Notes: generated by a model not told the origin, from the letters alone. Shown: positions 38,721 through 51,806, numbered from the stretch's first letter. The stretch is DNA of 64,000 nt from Cryptomeria japonica (GCF_030272615.1 NC_081412.1:547180488-547244487); one strand, 5' to 3'. Made by a program: numbers and translations.

Positions 38721-39761
38721 ATGTATGTATATATATATATGTATATATATATGTATATACATACATATATATATGTATATATGTATATATATACATATAT
38801 GCGTAATCTACAAATTCAAGTTGTCTACCATTTGACTAACATCTATATAACAACCGATTAATTATTTTATAATAGGTCGTAGAATTCAATTATTCATCTT
38901 TTAATTAGTCATATAAAAATAATCAAATTAACCTGAACTATATTCACTTTTGAATATACAAATTTATAATCGATTCCTATTATTTAAAATACGTACAACT
39001 AAAATTTAATTCTAAAAACCAATTATAATCGATAATTTCCACACAAGGAATGTAAAAACATATAATCACTGTATATTTCAAATCATTAGTCAATTTTTCA
39101 TCCTATATAGACAAATAAAGCATATCATGCAATAATTAAAAATCATTAAACACACAAACTAAGCAAACCTCAAGCAGATACCCATAAAAGATCAAACAAC
39201 AAAATAGGAAGGTCAAACAAACTGACAGGACAACCAACTGATGACACTCACCCGAGTGTTACTGCATAAAATAGGGTCAACTACTATCTCCTCCACTTCC
39301 ATTGGAAAATATAAGGCACGCTCAGCCCTGTGAAGCCAAGTGGAGATGATATCCCGTACCTACCCGGTACTTGTACCTGCAATATCTTGCATCACCAAAC
39401 CACACATGCATATATACAATATAGAAAACATGGCATACACACCGATGAAGGAGAATCGCAACGTTCCCTGTCTCACCAAAATGAGTGAAGGAAATCGTCC
39501 CCTTGCATCCAATACACTTGCAGACATACAACATATAATTCCACATTGCGTAGATAAATAAAGTGTCAGTACATAGCAATAATTCATAAAATGCCATAAA
39601 TCATGAGTACTGAAATACTGCAAATAAGTTAAGCATCTCATATCCAGATAAAGCATGAAATAATGTCATATAAGTCTGAATAACAAATCATGGTAGTGTA
39701 TCCACTGAAAACAACCAATAAAATATGAGCCCAATGAGTTCAAATGAGTAGGTGTACTACA
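37335..39761 (-). repeat. Gypsy 5' LTR
   Basis: 2427 bases. On the plus strand it starts TGTAATGCCCC and ends GTGTACTACA, followed by CCATT. The join near 38380 lacks about 1.8 kb found in the 3' LTR. An 88-codon frame (38028-37762, MFAESCSSF...) is also open in the 3' LTR copy (24828-24562), in the element's own sense. This probably reflects simple sequence identity. Confidence 0.9.
38617..38800. repeat. TACATATATG-type microsatellite in the gypsy 5' LTR
   Basis: Alternating purine-pyrimidine text built from ATATGTATATAC, unlike the pure (TA)n at the same place in the sister LTR. Confidence 0.9.
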
Positions 39762-39766
39762 CCATT

Positions 39767-40792
39767 TAACCTTGAACTCTCACCATCCCCATCTCATCAT
39801 TATGGATGGTTTTATTAAATAAGGCTCAAAAAATTTACAAGGATTGTTCATCATACCATCTACATATTCCAACATGTTAATACTATTGTGACTATTAACT
39901 ACTATAAAGGTAATGACCCTTTGACAATTCTTTCAATATATCCGGTTCTCATTGCAACAATCTTTGAGTTCTCAACTCCATGAGGTTTTCACAATAGAAA
40001 AGGCTTCCAACATGATTAAGATCCTTGGCCTTAGCTATACTATACATTACTAGCCCAATTCTACGACATAATAGGCTATATTCTTTCTCTCAATTATTCT
40101 AATGTATAATATTGGGGTCTTCACAACAATGAGGTTTCATATCAATGGTACACATATCATATAAAGATAGTCTTGGCACATGTAGGATTCTTAATCTTTG
40201 AGGGTAGAGCTTATATTCTTATTAAGGCTAAGACTCTCCTTATAGCCATATCACTCAACTACATTTGATTAATATTATTGGATTAGAAACTTCTTAGTAA
40301 ACCTCCACAATAATTCCACTCATGTCTCTTCCTTTGATGCAAACATACCATGATTGTCAAAGCATATCTCCATCTTCCATTCTTGTTAATAACTATCACT
40401 TGTGTCAATTAGATCTTGCTTAGTTGTTCTCTTAATTTTGGTAGTTAGATCTTTCTTGGTTGTTCTCTAAATTGTGGCAATTGTAATAGCACACAATCAA
40501 ATTGCTAAACTAACCATCCTAGACTAAGCATGAAAAACTCAAAGTCAGGGCTACAAAAGTAATTAAAATAATCACTTCAAAACATTAAGTAAACTGCTCA
40601 AATTCGTGATGTGGCAGGAAATTGATTTCAATCATAGAGTAAATCCGTTGAACATGTCACCTAGTATGTAACGTGACACCATATTTGGTTGTCACTGATA
40701 ACTACTAAACTATGCTACTGTATTAAATCAATAGATATCTAACCTTGAGGCTTCCTACCCTATCATAATATCATGTAGAAAACTTTTGAAGT
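39767..40792. other. AT-rich DNA between two LTR elements
   Basis: No gene or repeat recognised. The phrase GCTACAAAAGTAAT near 40552 recurs at 47723, just at the far edge of the next element. Confidence 0.4.
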
Positions 40793-41920
40793 TGTAATGT
40801 GGAAAATTGATTTAGGGTTTGCAAAATGGAAGGGAGGAACCACTAAATAATTTCACTTAAGACCATTACATTCAAAAGAGGAAGGGAATCCACTAGATTC
40901 AGTAACAAATTAGATAAGGAATGAATACTAAATGGATTGAATTAATTTTGATCTCCTCTTTTGTAAGTTGAAATACTGAAATTAGGTAAAGTGCTGAAAA
41001 ATGAAGGTAAAACTAAGAAAATAGTGAGCTACAGATGTGGGATTTTCTCGTGCACCTGGATCTAAGTAGTATAAGTCGAGTTGGATTTGATCCTCGAAAA
41101 AGATCCTAAAAGCCAAAACCAATGGCACATCACAATGGTCCTCTGAACTTTTCGCACACCAAAGGGGGATGATTCATCTCTGTGAATTAAGCTTATTATG
41201 AGGAGTACAACTCTGTACCTATTTCTTGCACACAGAAAGAAGGGGAAATAGGTTGGGAATAGGGTTTTGCCTAAGTCAAACCTTAGTTTGCGATCAACCT
41301 TGAGTGAAATATTGTAAATATTGAAATAAAATTATGGAAAGATATACCTCGGATCTGCAATGACTAATAATGATGTTTTACATCTTAAATGTAATCACAT
41401 ATGTTGTATTAAATGGCATGATTATGACAAAACCTTAATCACATACACATGCTTGCAAATGAATGATGTAATGTTGTTCCTCACTGAATAGATGAAGAAT
41501 GTGCAACCTTAAAGACCTCTAGAAATGCTTGATTTCTTGATTGTAGTGCTCCCAATATCTTCTTTGTGTCCACCCATATCCAAAATGAGAGGGGAATACC
41601 TCTTTATATACTTTCCCATTGAGAAAACTGATTAATTTTCCAACATAGGCCGATGTGAAGCAAGATTTTACGCTTAAATTTGAGATGGGGAAATGAGTTT
41701 AAAATGGACCCTAACTAGGGAGGAGCAAGGCGTCACTCCCTGGTCCTACCCCATACGTGGGCCAGGGTTAAGGTGCAATGCAAGGTGGAATGTGATATTG
41801 ATGCCAATATTGCATGGTACAAGCATAAATGGGTCCTAGTTAAGCATGAGGATGAGAACACTAAGGTGAGGACCCCAAATGTGGTCAAAATTGCGAAGGG
41901 TACAATTTTAGGATGCTACA
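40793..41920 (-). repeat. 3' LTR of the LARD-like element
   Basis: Aligns along its length with 46563-47728. Both contain AAGAAGGGGAAATAGGTTGGG and the GATGAAGAATGTGCAACC-type segment. Confidence 0.88.
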
Positions 41921-41935
41921 TTTAGCCCCCACTTT

Positions 41936-44050
41936 AGCGGAAGTATGATATTATTCAAATACTCATAGTAAAGTAGAAGAAAGAGAGATGAAGAAGAGAG
42001 GAGGAATTCAAAGAAAAGGCATAAGGAGTAAGATGTCACTGATTTCAAGGAACCGAGCCCCCAATCTTAGGATCTTAACTCACTCAATCATATGGAAGGG
42101 CACACAAAAACAAGACAAAAACAAAAAAGGCAAGCAAATACGAAAAGGAAAACAAGACATAAAAAGATAAAGACCTCAAGTCAACTTGTCGAAGAGACCT
42201 CGATATCAAAATGTCTCAACCACTATATAATTCTTGAAAAAAAATGTTATCTCACGAACACAAATGATCACATAAAAGAGAAAAGAAACCATCATCCATG
42301 AACTATCAATAGAAAAACTATGAATTCATGAGAGGAAGAAGAGAGAGCATGAATACAAACTAGATGTGTTTATCCAGGTGATCCATGAGAAGAATGATGA
42401 AAAATAGGAGAACATATATATCTTTCCCCTAGATGTTTGCATCTAGGTGATCTATGTTAGGGAGGAGAGTAGGAATAGTCTTATCCCTATTCTGCTAGTT
42501 CCACTCATCCTCGTGTTTGTGCAAGTGATGTTTTCTTTCAATTGTATAGCACCCCATATAAGAGTTTGTTTACTCTAGTTTCAAGTGGGCTTCAACTTGT
42601 TTAAGACATGTAATGTAAATGAAAATTCCAAGAGGCGACTATGTGTGTAAATATGTGTGCTAATGCCAAGGAGAAAAGGGGCAAATTTGGGAACATCTCA
42701 TTTAAGATTTTTTCTTTGGTTTTGAGAATGTGTAACCTCGATTGAAATAGATACATGCCTGGTTTCGAAGACATCCCTTGTAAGAGTTTTTCTCTAGTTT
42801 TGGTGATGTACCCCCATCTAAGACATATATCAAATGTTGTGTCTGGTTTCAGGCATAAATCACCTTGTGTAAGAGTTTGTTTCCTCCGGTTTCAAGAATG
42901 AACACCCTGTTTAAGACATGCAAAAATGATATGCCAAAATATAGTACATTATTGTACAAAGGGATCGATATGGGTGGGCCCCTTAAGATGTCAACATAGC
43001 CCTATGTTTATGTCTTAAGGAAGCTAGAAACAAGGATACCAACCTTCAATTCCAAGGAGATATCCTTTAGGTAACAATGTCATAAATCCAAGATAAAATA
43101 GGGAACACTCTTAAAAGCAAGAATAAGATAGTTGAAAAAGAGATATCTTGCCACAAGTGTAAAGGAGATCCTTGGAGGAGAAGATATCTTTTCTCAAAAG
43201 AAATCTACCTCCAAGAGGAGTTTCTTGAACAAATATAGCATCTTCTACCACAAGAAGAGAAGGAGAACAAGAATTCATACCTTCCCCATCTTTCTAGGTG
43301 AAAGAGATTCTTGATGAAGGATGACATACTTTTGAACCAATGTATGGGGGTAAGTTTATGATAGGTGTACATCACCAAGTGAAAAAGAGGTTGTAGCCAA
43401 GGACATGTGTCTCTTTCATAAGAGAGAATCCTTGAGAAAATGCAACTTCACACAAACAATGACATCAAATCATTAACAAAGACCACTCGACAAAGGAAAA
43501 GTGGATCCTTAGAAGAGATAGAGGGAGAGAAAGAAATCATGCCCCCCAAGTGTAAGGACAATGAAAATAGTTACATAACTTACAAGGAGAGATTATTCAT
43601 AAGAGACATATTGTTTCAAACAAAGAATAGGTTCTAACAAGGGATAGACATTTATTCCTATGAAGGATAATTCTATGCAAGAAGGGACATCACGTTATGA
43701 AAAAAGCAACTCAAAAAAAGAGGCAATATTCTAATAGAAAGAAAGAGAATAAAGGGTCACAAACTCCTCTAAGGAGTTATTATTCATAAGAGATGTACCG
43801 TTCAAACAAAGAATAGGTCCTAACCAAGGAACAAACATGTGCTCACATTAAGGATAATTTTATGCAAGAAAGGACATCAAGTTATGGATAATGGAATCCA
43901 TAAAGAAAATAGTGAAACCTTAGAAATAATAAAGATAATATTCTTGCCCCCAAGCATAGAGACAAGAATAAATAGACTTATGTTGCTCACTAAGTATGAT
44001 TTCACTTGAAATTGTACCACCATGAATGACAATGAGCCCCCAATAGGTAG
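41936..44050. other. Interior of the LARD-like element without coding domains
   Basis: Purine-rich, non-coding on both strands. Short phrases recur (TAAGAGTTTGTTTCCTC-like at 42560-42900; CATAAGAGA..TTCAAACAAAGAATAGG at about 43595 and 43785). No gene supported. Confidence 0.5.
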
Positions 44051-45361
44051 GCTAACAATGTCACATAGTGAGGAGAAACATAATAGGGACTTTAATGTTA
44101 TTTAAAATTATTATGATAATATACCATTCATTGTCAAATGTTATTTTAATGACACCTAAATCAATATAATGTTGTACTTTTATTTTTAAAGCTTGACACT
44201 AGCTAGGAGAATGGCCATGAATTTGATGATAGTTGCCCAAAGGATAATTTTCAAGATGTTGTCTACATTTATTTCTTATTTTAGGACAAAGAAGAGAGAT
44301 TAAATTGGCATGGAGAAGATAAGACAAAACATTTTCTTCTTGTAATACCATATTGGAATGAGAAGATGCGGATTCACTAGAAAACGGAGGAGGGGATTTT
44401 GACAAAAGAAGACTATAGAAACCTAAATTTTCATTAGAAGTGTGTGATTTATCATGACCTTCAAGACTTTGTTGCACTCATCCTAAAATGTGTCCATTGT
44501 ATCCATGTGTAGGATCAAGAGAGGGCTCACTCTTAGGTGTAATTGGATTTAAGTTTAAAGAGGCCCAATAAATTTCTAGACATGCTTTTGGATAACAATT
44601 TTGATTATCTAATTCACGCATCTTAGATTTTCCATAAAAAGAAGGTATGAAATCTAAGGACACCCAATCATCCTCCAAGAGTTATTATTTAGGAACTTCT
44701 TTAGTAGGAGACGGTGTGCTTGTCTAAATTTGAGAGAGGATTGTAGGAACTAACAAAGCATATTGTGCTTCAACTCGTATGTTTTTGTCATTTTCCAAAG
44801 AAAACACTTCATTATTATATGTGTAAGGCACTACATGACAATCAGGAACAATTTTTGGTTTCCCAGCAATATGAACAACATTTATTTGATCTTTGTTAGG
44901 CTCTTCATTTTTGGGAGAGAGAGAATTTAAAACATGATGGGAAATGGTATTATCCTATTGTTCTAAAGTATCTTCATACAAAATCTTAGGAAAGGGACAA
45001 TCATGTCTTATTGATGCTTCATCTCTAGTGGGGAGGTTATTAAAATGAATAGAAGGTGAAGTGTTATCAAAAGAGTTCTCACTCATTTCAACTTCTTTTA
45101 TCATAATATCATCCTCTTTCACCAAGGTACCCTCATGGGGGAGGAACATATCTAGAGAATAGTCCACACCATCCTCCAATGGTTCATCCCAAATAGGGAG
45201 ATCATGAGAGAAGTGTTAAAAATATCTTCTTGCATCAATATGTCCTCTTTAGGGAGGGAAAATTTGGGAGGGGAATCATTGAAAGATTCACAAAGGGGGT
45301 TTTCATATATCTTAAATCCTTTCAACTTAATAACCTCCTCTTGTAAAAAGAAATTTGGCAT
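44051..45361 (-). pseudogene. Decayed gag-like ORF of the LARD-like element
   Basis: From ATG at 45361 (MPNFFLQEEVIKLKG) the minus strand reads about 430 codons. There is one frameshift near 45170 and then a single frame with stops at 44955 (TAG), about 44730 (TAG), a TAA pair near 44690, 44478 and 44199. The text is acidic and Asn/Ser/Pro-rich. The last part, YHQIHGHSPS-stop-CQALKIKVQHYIDLGVI, resembles the C-terminal end of gag in some plant gypsy elements, where GH...CWALK.KIQDLID precedes protease. That match is from memory and short. Elsewhere no domain is recognised. No protease or RT follows. Confidence 0.55.
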
Positions 45362-45639
45362 TTTTCCAAATTAAGAAAAGGAAACATGCAATGAAAGAAG
45401 TGAATGCAATGAACTAGATTTGAAAAACACAATTGAAGAATTATGCAATCCACAAGTTAACTTTAGAATTATAAATTAGGGTTTTTGTAACTTCAACCAC
45501 TAAATTCATGTAATTCAAATGAGATCTAGGAGGGAAAATTTGAATTTTGAATGTTGAAACAATTAAACAATGCAAAATTTTGTAAGAATAATTGTTCAAT
45601 TATTTAAGCAATTTGGTTTGAAAAGATAAAGAATATTGT

Positions 45640-46475
45640 GAAACATTATGCAACCCCCTAGGAAATTTAAATTTAAAATTAGTGCTTTTATAAAATAACC
45701 TCTTAATTTTAATTTAAAATTACCCACTAGGACATAGAAATTTAAAATTAAAATTAGGGCTAAAAATAACCTCTCAATTTTAAAATTTAAAATTTAAAAT
45801 GTTCTAAAGGAAATTTAAATTTTAAATTAGGGCCTCGTAGAAAGAACCTCTTAAAATTTAAATTTAAAATGTGATGTTGAAAATTGAGAATCGAAATAAT
45901 TATAAATTTAAAAATTAAGGCTCTTTTAATTAACCACTTAATTTTAAAATTATAAATTTGAAATTCTCCACAAGAAATTTAAATTTAAAATTAAGGCTTT
46001 GTAAAAGCAACCTCTTAATTTTTAATTTAAAAATAGATCCAAGGTTGAAATTGAAATGATTAATCCAAAATTGGGCAAGCCACGAGATTAATTTAAATTT
46101 AAAAATTGGGATCTTTTAAATTAACCACTTAATTTTAAAATTTCAATTTAAAATTTGAAATTTGTTCCAAGATTGTAATTTTGAATTTGAGGCAACTCTA
46201 AAATGATAAATTCAAAATTTAAACAACCCACAAGCTCAATTTTTAAAATTTTTAAAATTAGGGTTTTTGAAATTAACCACTTAATTTTAAAATTTAAATT
46301 TGAAATTAAACTTGTAAGTGAAAAAATAAATTTTGAAATTGAAAAAAAATACTCAAATCTAAAATAATGAATCCAAATTAAGCAATTCACAGATCAATTT
46401 TGAATTTCAAGATTAGGGTTTTAGTGAAATTAACCTCTAAATTTTTAAAATTTTCAAGGAAATCAAACTTGTAAA
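45640..46475. repeat. AT-rich imperfect repeats AATTAACC(A/T)CTTAATTTTAAAATTT
   Basis: About eight degenerate copies of an AT-rich unit (AAATTAGGGCTTTT..AATTAACCACTTAATTTTAAAA) spaced 80-150 bases apart between the primer-binding site and the ORF of the LARD-like element. Each unit is partly self-complementary. Non-coding leader. Confidence 0.65.
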
Positions 46476-46542
46476 TGAAAACTTGAATTTTAAATTGCAT
46501 AAACACTCAGATCGGAGAACATAAATTAGAATTAAAGGTATT

Positions 46543-46559
46543 TCACATCGGGTTCACCA
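46543..46559 (-). other. Primer-binding site of the LARD-like element
   Basis: TGGTGAACCCGATGTGA, starting TGG three bases from the LTR. Not the tRNA-Met type used by the gypsy and copia elements here. Confidence 0.65.
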
Positions 46560-46562
46560 AAA

Positions 46563-47728
46563 TGTAATGTGAAAAATTGATTTAGTGTTTGCAACATGGA
46601 AGGGAGAAACTACTAAATATTTTCACTTAGGACCATTACATTCAAAAGAGAAAGCGAATCCTCTAGATTCAGTCACAAATTAGATAAGGAATATATATTA
46701 AATGAATTGAATTAATTAAATTGATCTCCTCTTTTGTAAGTTGAAATGTTGAAATTAGGTAAAGTGCTGAAAAATGAAGGTAAAACAAAGAAAACAGTGA
46801 GTTATAGATGCATGATTTTCGCATGCACTTGGATTTGACCTAATATAAGTTGGGTCGGATTTGATCCTCAAAAAATATCCTACAAATCTAGGACAATGGT
46901 GCATCACAACGGTCCTCTGAACTTTTTGTACGCCAAAGGGGGATGATTCATCTCTGTGAATGAAGTTTATTCTGTACCTATTTCCTGCACATAGAAAGAA
47001 GGGGAAATAGGTTGGGAATATGAGTTTTCCTAAGTCAAACCCCAATTTGGAATCAACCTTGAATGAAATGTTGCAAATACTAAAATAAAATGATGGAAAG
47101 GTATACCTTAGATCTGCAATGATTGATAATGATGTTTTGCTTCTTAAATGTAATCACATATGTTGTATGAAATGGCATGAACATGAAACAATCCTAATCA
47201 CACACACATGCTTGCAAGTGAATGATGTAATGTTGCTCCTCAATAGATAGATGAAGAATATGCAACCTTGAAGACCTCTAGAAATGCTTGATGATGAATA
47301 CTTCAATGCTTGAAAGATTGATTTCTTGATTGTAGTGCTCCCAATATCTCCCTTGTGTCCACCCATATCCAAAATGAGAGGGGAAGACCTCCTTATAGAC
47401 TTGCCTATCGAGAAAACTAATTAATTTTCCAACATAGGCTGACATGAAGCAATATTTCCCACTGAAATTTGAGATGGGGAAAAGGGTTTAAAATGGGACC
47501 TAACTAGGGAGGACCATGGGGTGGCGCCATGGTCCCAGTGAGTACCAAGGCGCCACGCCCTGGTCCTAGCCCATATTTGGGCCAAGGTTAAGGTGCAATG
47601 TGATATTGATGTGAAGTTTGCATGGTACAAGCATAAATGGGTACCAATTAAGCATGAGGATGAAAACACTAAGGTGAGGGCCCCAAATGCGATCAAAATT
47701 GCAAAGGGTAAAATTTTAGGATGCTACA
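46563..47728 (-). repeat. 5' LTR of the LARD-like element
   Basis: Partner of 40793-41920. Ends GGATGCTACA on the plus strand. Confidence 0.88.
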
Positions 47729-48882
47729 AAAGTAATAAAAACTAGCACTTGTACCAATAGGAGGTGCAATGGTTAAACCAATAGCAAGATATATGTAAAA
47801 TCATATATTGAAAGGTATAAATCAAACAAATATAGTGATAATAATTTATAGTATCTCATAGTAAATTTATGAAATAGATTACAGTTAATAAATTTGACCT
47901 TGATCATTGATATTTCTTCTTTATTAGACATTTTTATAATAGTTTAAGTTAAAAATATTATTTTTTATTATTTTATTATAATTAATTTAAATTTAAATAC
48001 CACTAACTCTAACCCTAATTGAACCTTAATACTAACCCTAATCTAAATCATCGAACTAATATAACTTTGAGCCTAAAAAAATCATCTACTTATTTGGTGG
48101 GGGTTTCTCACATAATAATCTATATAAAAATAATAATATACTTTTGAACCTAAAAAGGAAGAGTATAAACATGAGACAACATAATAATCAAAGTCGTGCA
48201 ACAATCAGATTGCAGTCAGATATTAGTTGAGGAAGTCAAGACGACGATGTTCCTTCAAAATTAATGAAATGTGACATTAAAAATTTTGAAATAACAAATA
48301 TATGGCATGAGACATCAGACGATTCTAGTGGGGCTTTCTCACATAATATAGTCTACCAACTAATGAATCCTAATAATAAATTATTATTTTTTATGAAATA
48401 ATTAATATATATTGATAAATAGCCATGGTGGTGTGTAATTTATATATTGAATTAATATGACTTAAATAATATTAACTGTGATAATATGGATATCCTCTAA
48501 TAATGTGATATATATATATATCTTAAAATTAATACTTCCTTACCACAAAAAGAATACTTAATTAATAGTGTTGGTAAATGAATGGTCACAATTCTATATT
48601 ACAATGTTCTTCATCTAATTTAAAAGAAGCATAGTTTAAATTTGATTAAAAATCTTTTAGTTAAGCTTATATTTGTTCATAATAATTACTATGGTATATA
48701 GGTAATTAATGTAGATTAATCAAAATATCTTAATTATGAATTAAAATAGCTAAATGTGTATCTTCAAACTATAAGACTAGGATGCGTGTATCATAATTGC
48801 TTAGCAATCTAAATTAATTGGGAAAGGTGGAAAGTTAAATTAGAAATACTTAATGAATTAAATATAACATTTGAATAAGATA
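47729..48882. other. AT-rich intergenic DNA
   Basis: No gene or repeat recognised. Ends at the TTA target of the CACTA element. Confidence 0.5.
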
Positions 48883-48928
48883 TTACACTAGTACATTCAG
48901 GTCAAAATTTTGACTTCAAATCGTCGGA

Positions 48929-49171
48929 ATTCTGACACAATTTCATCGCACTACCGACAAAAAAAGCCGTCGAAAACTTTGCGTCGGACGTTCCAACAAC
49001 TCCTCCAACCTTTTTAATGACCACCATGGATGCTCATACCCCGAAAGAATATCGTCGTGATCTCAGCCTATCGTCGGAATTCTGACTCCAAAGGGTAAAA
49101 TTCCGACAGAGGAGTGCTGTCGGATGCACAACATCCTCGTCGGACGTTCCATTAGTTATCGTCGGAATTCT
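48929..49171. repeat. Left subterminal repeats of the CACTA element
   Basis: At least six copies of CGTCGGAATTCTGAC or variants (CGTCGGACGTTCC, ATTCCGACAG) in both orientations inside the left end. Such arrays bind the CACTA-encoded regulator/transposase in known family members. Confidence 0.85.
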
Positions 49172-49661
49172 AACACAGAGAGATGATGTGGGTCAAATGG
49201 CTTTGTCGTCGGTGAATGAAAGCATTAAACAAGTTCTATTTTTAAAAATTGCATTAAACATTTTAATTTATTTGATTCAGTGTTATTTGCAAAAAATGAT
49301 TATCAATGATGTTTCCTTTCTCCAAGAATTGTCTAGGATCTTTCTATCAGATAATATGTAACATCGAATGACTAAATTTTTTCTTTACAAATGCTTATTT
49401 TATTTAATTATTATCTAAGCATGAATTAAAATTTATATCTATACGGAAGCAGAACATACAAGTTGAAGAGTCTTGTGCATGCAAATTTCCTAAAAGAAAG
49501 CAAGCAGACATTATCTTGAATGACATGGAAACAAGCTCATCAGCTACTTAGAAGAGAGCAATTGGAGAATGGTAGAGGAAAGTGTTTAAGGGTGATAAAT
49601 AGATAGATAGTATGCAATACAAACAAACAATGTCTAGAATGTCTAATGTGACATCTCTAAT

Positions 49662-50288
49662 TTATGTCCGGAGGGACTAACTGGTTTTGGAGTTCCTGCG
49701 AAACCTATTGGGCCACGCTTGGAGGAAATCAATGTGTTCATGCAAGGAGCACCTTTTTTCTATTATGAGAATGATACTTTTGCACCGAGGGATATTTGGA
49801 AGTCAATATCCAAAAAATTCTATAGTGTGGAACAAGAGTTGGCGGACTTGAAGTATAATTGTCAGCTTTCAGAAGACCAAGGGGTTATGTACACAATCTC
49901 CCAATAGAAGAGCGATTTCAAGAATTACCTCTCCCCCCCATGACTATTCAGGAAGCACTTCTTCAAACAAAGGACTAGTGGCCTCCATGGGATCAAAGAA
50001 AAAAATTAATGCATAGACTCTAGACGATGTGGTGGTGTCCTTCATGAATAACTCTACACTATAATTGAAAATTCACGAGGGAAACTGCAAGATAGTGAAG
50101 AGAAATAAAATCTTGAAAAGTGGGAAGAATGGATCTTGGTTTGGGTGGGGCCAAGTCAGGTGGCTCCTCTAGAGGTTGACGAGATAGAAATCATATTAGG
50201 ATTTGAAAAAGATCACACTCGTGGAACTTCGTGTGCGAGTGATCGATTGCAATGTTTGAGTAATGCATTCCAAATAGATACAGTTGCA
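49662..50288 (+). pseudogene. DRM-type DNA cytosine methyltransferase fragment, left hairpin arm
   Basis: About 209 codons of the N-terminal half of the DRM catalytic domain, where motifs VI-X precede motif I. Family hallmarks in order: PEGLTGFG, GAPFFYYEND, FAPRDIWKSIS, RPRGYVHNLPIEERF, PPMTIQEAL, WPPWDQRKKL, LVWVGPSQVAPLEVDE, ILGFEKDHTRG, SNAFQIDTVA. DRM enzymes methylate cytosines de novo in the RNA-directed DNA methylation pathway. This copy has a compensated frame change near 49860 and several stops (49905, 49977, 50028 and others), so it makes no enzyme. No introns are evident across it. Captured by the CACTA element and mirrored by 50334-50962. Confidence 0.9.
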
Positions 50289-50333
50289 TTCCAAATGGGT
50301 AATGTCTTGATTAAAGACTTTATCCTGATGGCA

Positions 50334-50962
50334 TGCAACTGTATCTATTTGGAATGCATTACCCAAACACCACAATCGATCACTCGCACATGAAGTTCCA
50401 CGAGTGTGATCTTTTTCAAATCCTAATATGATTTCTATCTCGTCAACCTCTAGAGGAGCCACCTGACTTGGCCCCACCCAAACCAAGATCCATTCTTCCC
50501 ACTTTTCAAGATTGTATTGCTCTTCACTATCTTGTAGTTTCCCTCGTGAATTTTCAATTATAGTGTAGAGTTCTTCACGAAGGACACCACCACATCGTCT
50601 AGAGTCTATGCTTCAATTTTTTTCTTTGATCCCATGGAGGCCAATAGTCCTTTGTCTGAGGAAGTGCTTCCTGAATAGTCATGGGGGGGAGAGGTAATGC
50701 TTGAAATTTCCCTTCTATTGGGAGATTGTGTACATAACCTCTTGGTCTTCTGAAAGCTGAAAATTACTTCGAGTCTACCAACTCTGATTCCACACTATAG
50801 AAATTTTTGGATATTGACTTCCAAATATCCCTCGGTGCAAAAGTATCATTCTCATAATAGAAAAAAGGTGCTCCTTGCATGAACACATTGATTTCCTCCA
50901 AGTGTGGCCCAATAGGTTTCATAGGAACTCCAAAACCAGTTAGTCCCTCCGGACATAAATTA
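50334..50962 (-). pseudogene. DRM-type DNA methyltransferase fragment, right hairpin arm
   Basis: Inverted copy of 49662-50288 and the better-preserved of the two. VESELVDSK-stop-FSAFRRPRGYVHNLP reads in frame through the place where the left arm has an indel. The stretch from LREELYTIIENSRGKL to LGNAFQIDTVA has no stop (frame 50486-50196 and upstream). DRM features: FFYYEND, PRGYVHNLP, PPMTIQEALPQTK, WPPWDQRKKL, LVWVGPSQVAPLE, HTRG, LGNAFQIDTVA. A TAA near 50835 and a TAG after KHRL remain, so no complete product. Confidence 0.9.
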
Positions 50963-51806
50963 GAGACATCACATCAAACACTCCAGACATTATTTGTTTG
51001 TATTGCATACTATCTATCTATTTATCACCCTTAAACACTTTCCTCTTCCATTCTCCAATTGCTCTCTTCTAAGTAGCTGATGAGCTTGTTTGCATGTCAT
51101 TCAAGATAATGCCTGCTTGCTTTCTTTTAGGAAATTTGCTTGCCCATGACTCTTCAACTTGTATGTTCTGCTTCTGTACAGATATAAATTTTAATTCACA
51201 CTCAGATAATAATTAAATAAAATAAGCATTTGTAATGAAAAGATTTAGTCATTCGATGTTACATATTATCTGATCGAAAGATCCTAGACAATTCTTGGAG
51301 AAAGGAAACATCATTGATAAACATTTTTTGCAAATAACACCAAATCAAATAAATTAAAAATGTTTCATGTAATTTTTAAAAGTAGAACTCGTTCAATTCT
51401 TTCATGCATCGATGGCAAAGTCGTCTGACCCACACCATTATGCATAATAGAACAAATCAATATAATAGGCTATTATAAATAATATATACAAAAATATGAA
51501 AGAACATGCAATTAACATTACAAACCCATAAACCATTAAATAGTGAAAATAGATATAAATTTGTAAATCTCTTCCTATAAACACCACAACCATAACTAAA
51601 ACAAAAAAAATTCTTACCCGAAAAAACTTAGCTGGTGAGTTGCAAGTCTACAACATCTCTCAGATGATCAAACCGTTTCTTAATTTTGTTCTTCTGGTTA
51701 GTCAATGGATTTAGTTGCATGTTCAAGTTTTCTATTTGAAGCCTTTTGTTTCCCTATATTTGAGACATAATAAAATTCTTGTGAGTAGGAAATTGATTCA
51801 GGAGTT

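Larger units (their letters stand above)
40793..47728 (-). mobile_element. Non-autonomous LTR retrotransposon (LARD-like), minus strand
   Basis: Direct repeats 40793-41920 and 46563-47728 (TGTAATGTG...GGATGCTACA on the plus strand) flank 4.6 kb. Orientation is minus: TGGTGAACCCGATGTGA starts three bases inside the right repeat (46543-46559), a good primer-binding-site position, and AAGTGGGGGCTAAA adjoins the left one (41921-41934), a good polypurine tract. The possible target duplication GAAGT/AAAGT has one mismatch. The interior has no pol domain, only a decayed gag-like frame, so movement would need proteins from a relative. The tRNA matching the primer site was not identified. Confidence 0.85.
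49186..51440. repeat. Long inverted repeat: arms of about 1.1 kb with a 45-base loop
   Basis: 49186-50288 and 50334-51440 are inverted copies. Identity is very high in the inner coding part (one mismatch in the 108 bases 49704-49811) and lower toward the outer ends. The loop is 50289-50333. A transcript through it in either direction would fold into a long stem. Both arms carry the same DRM methyltransferase segment, so the two strands each offer a sense DRM reading. Confidence 0.93.
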
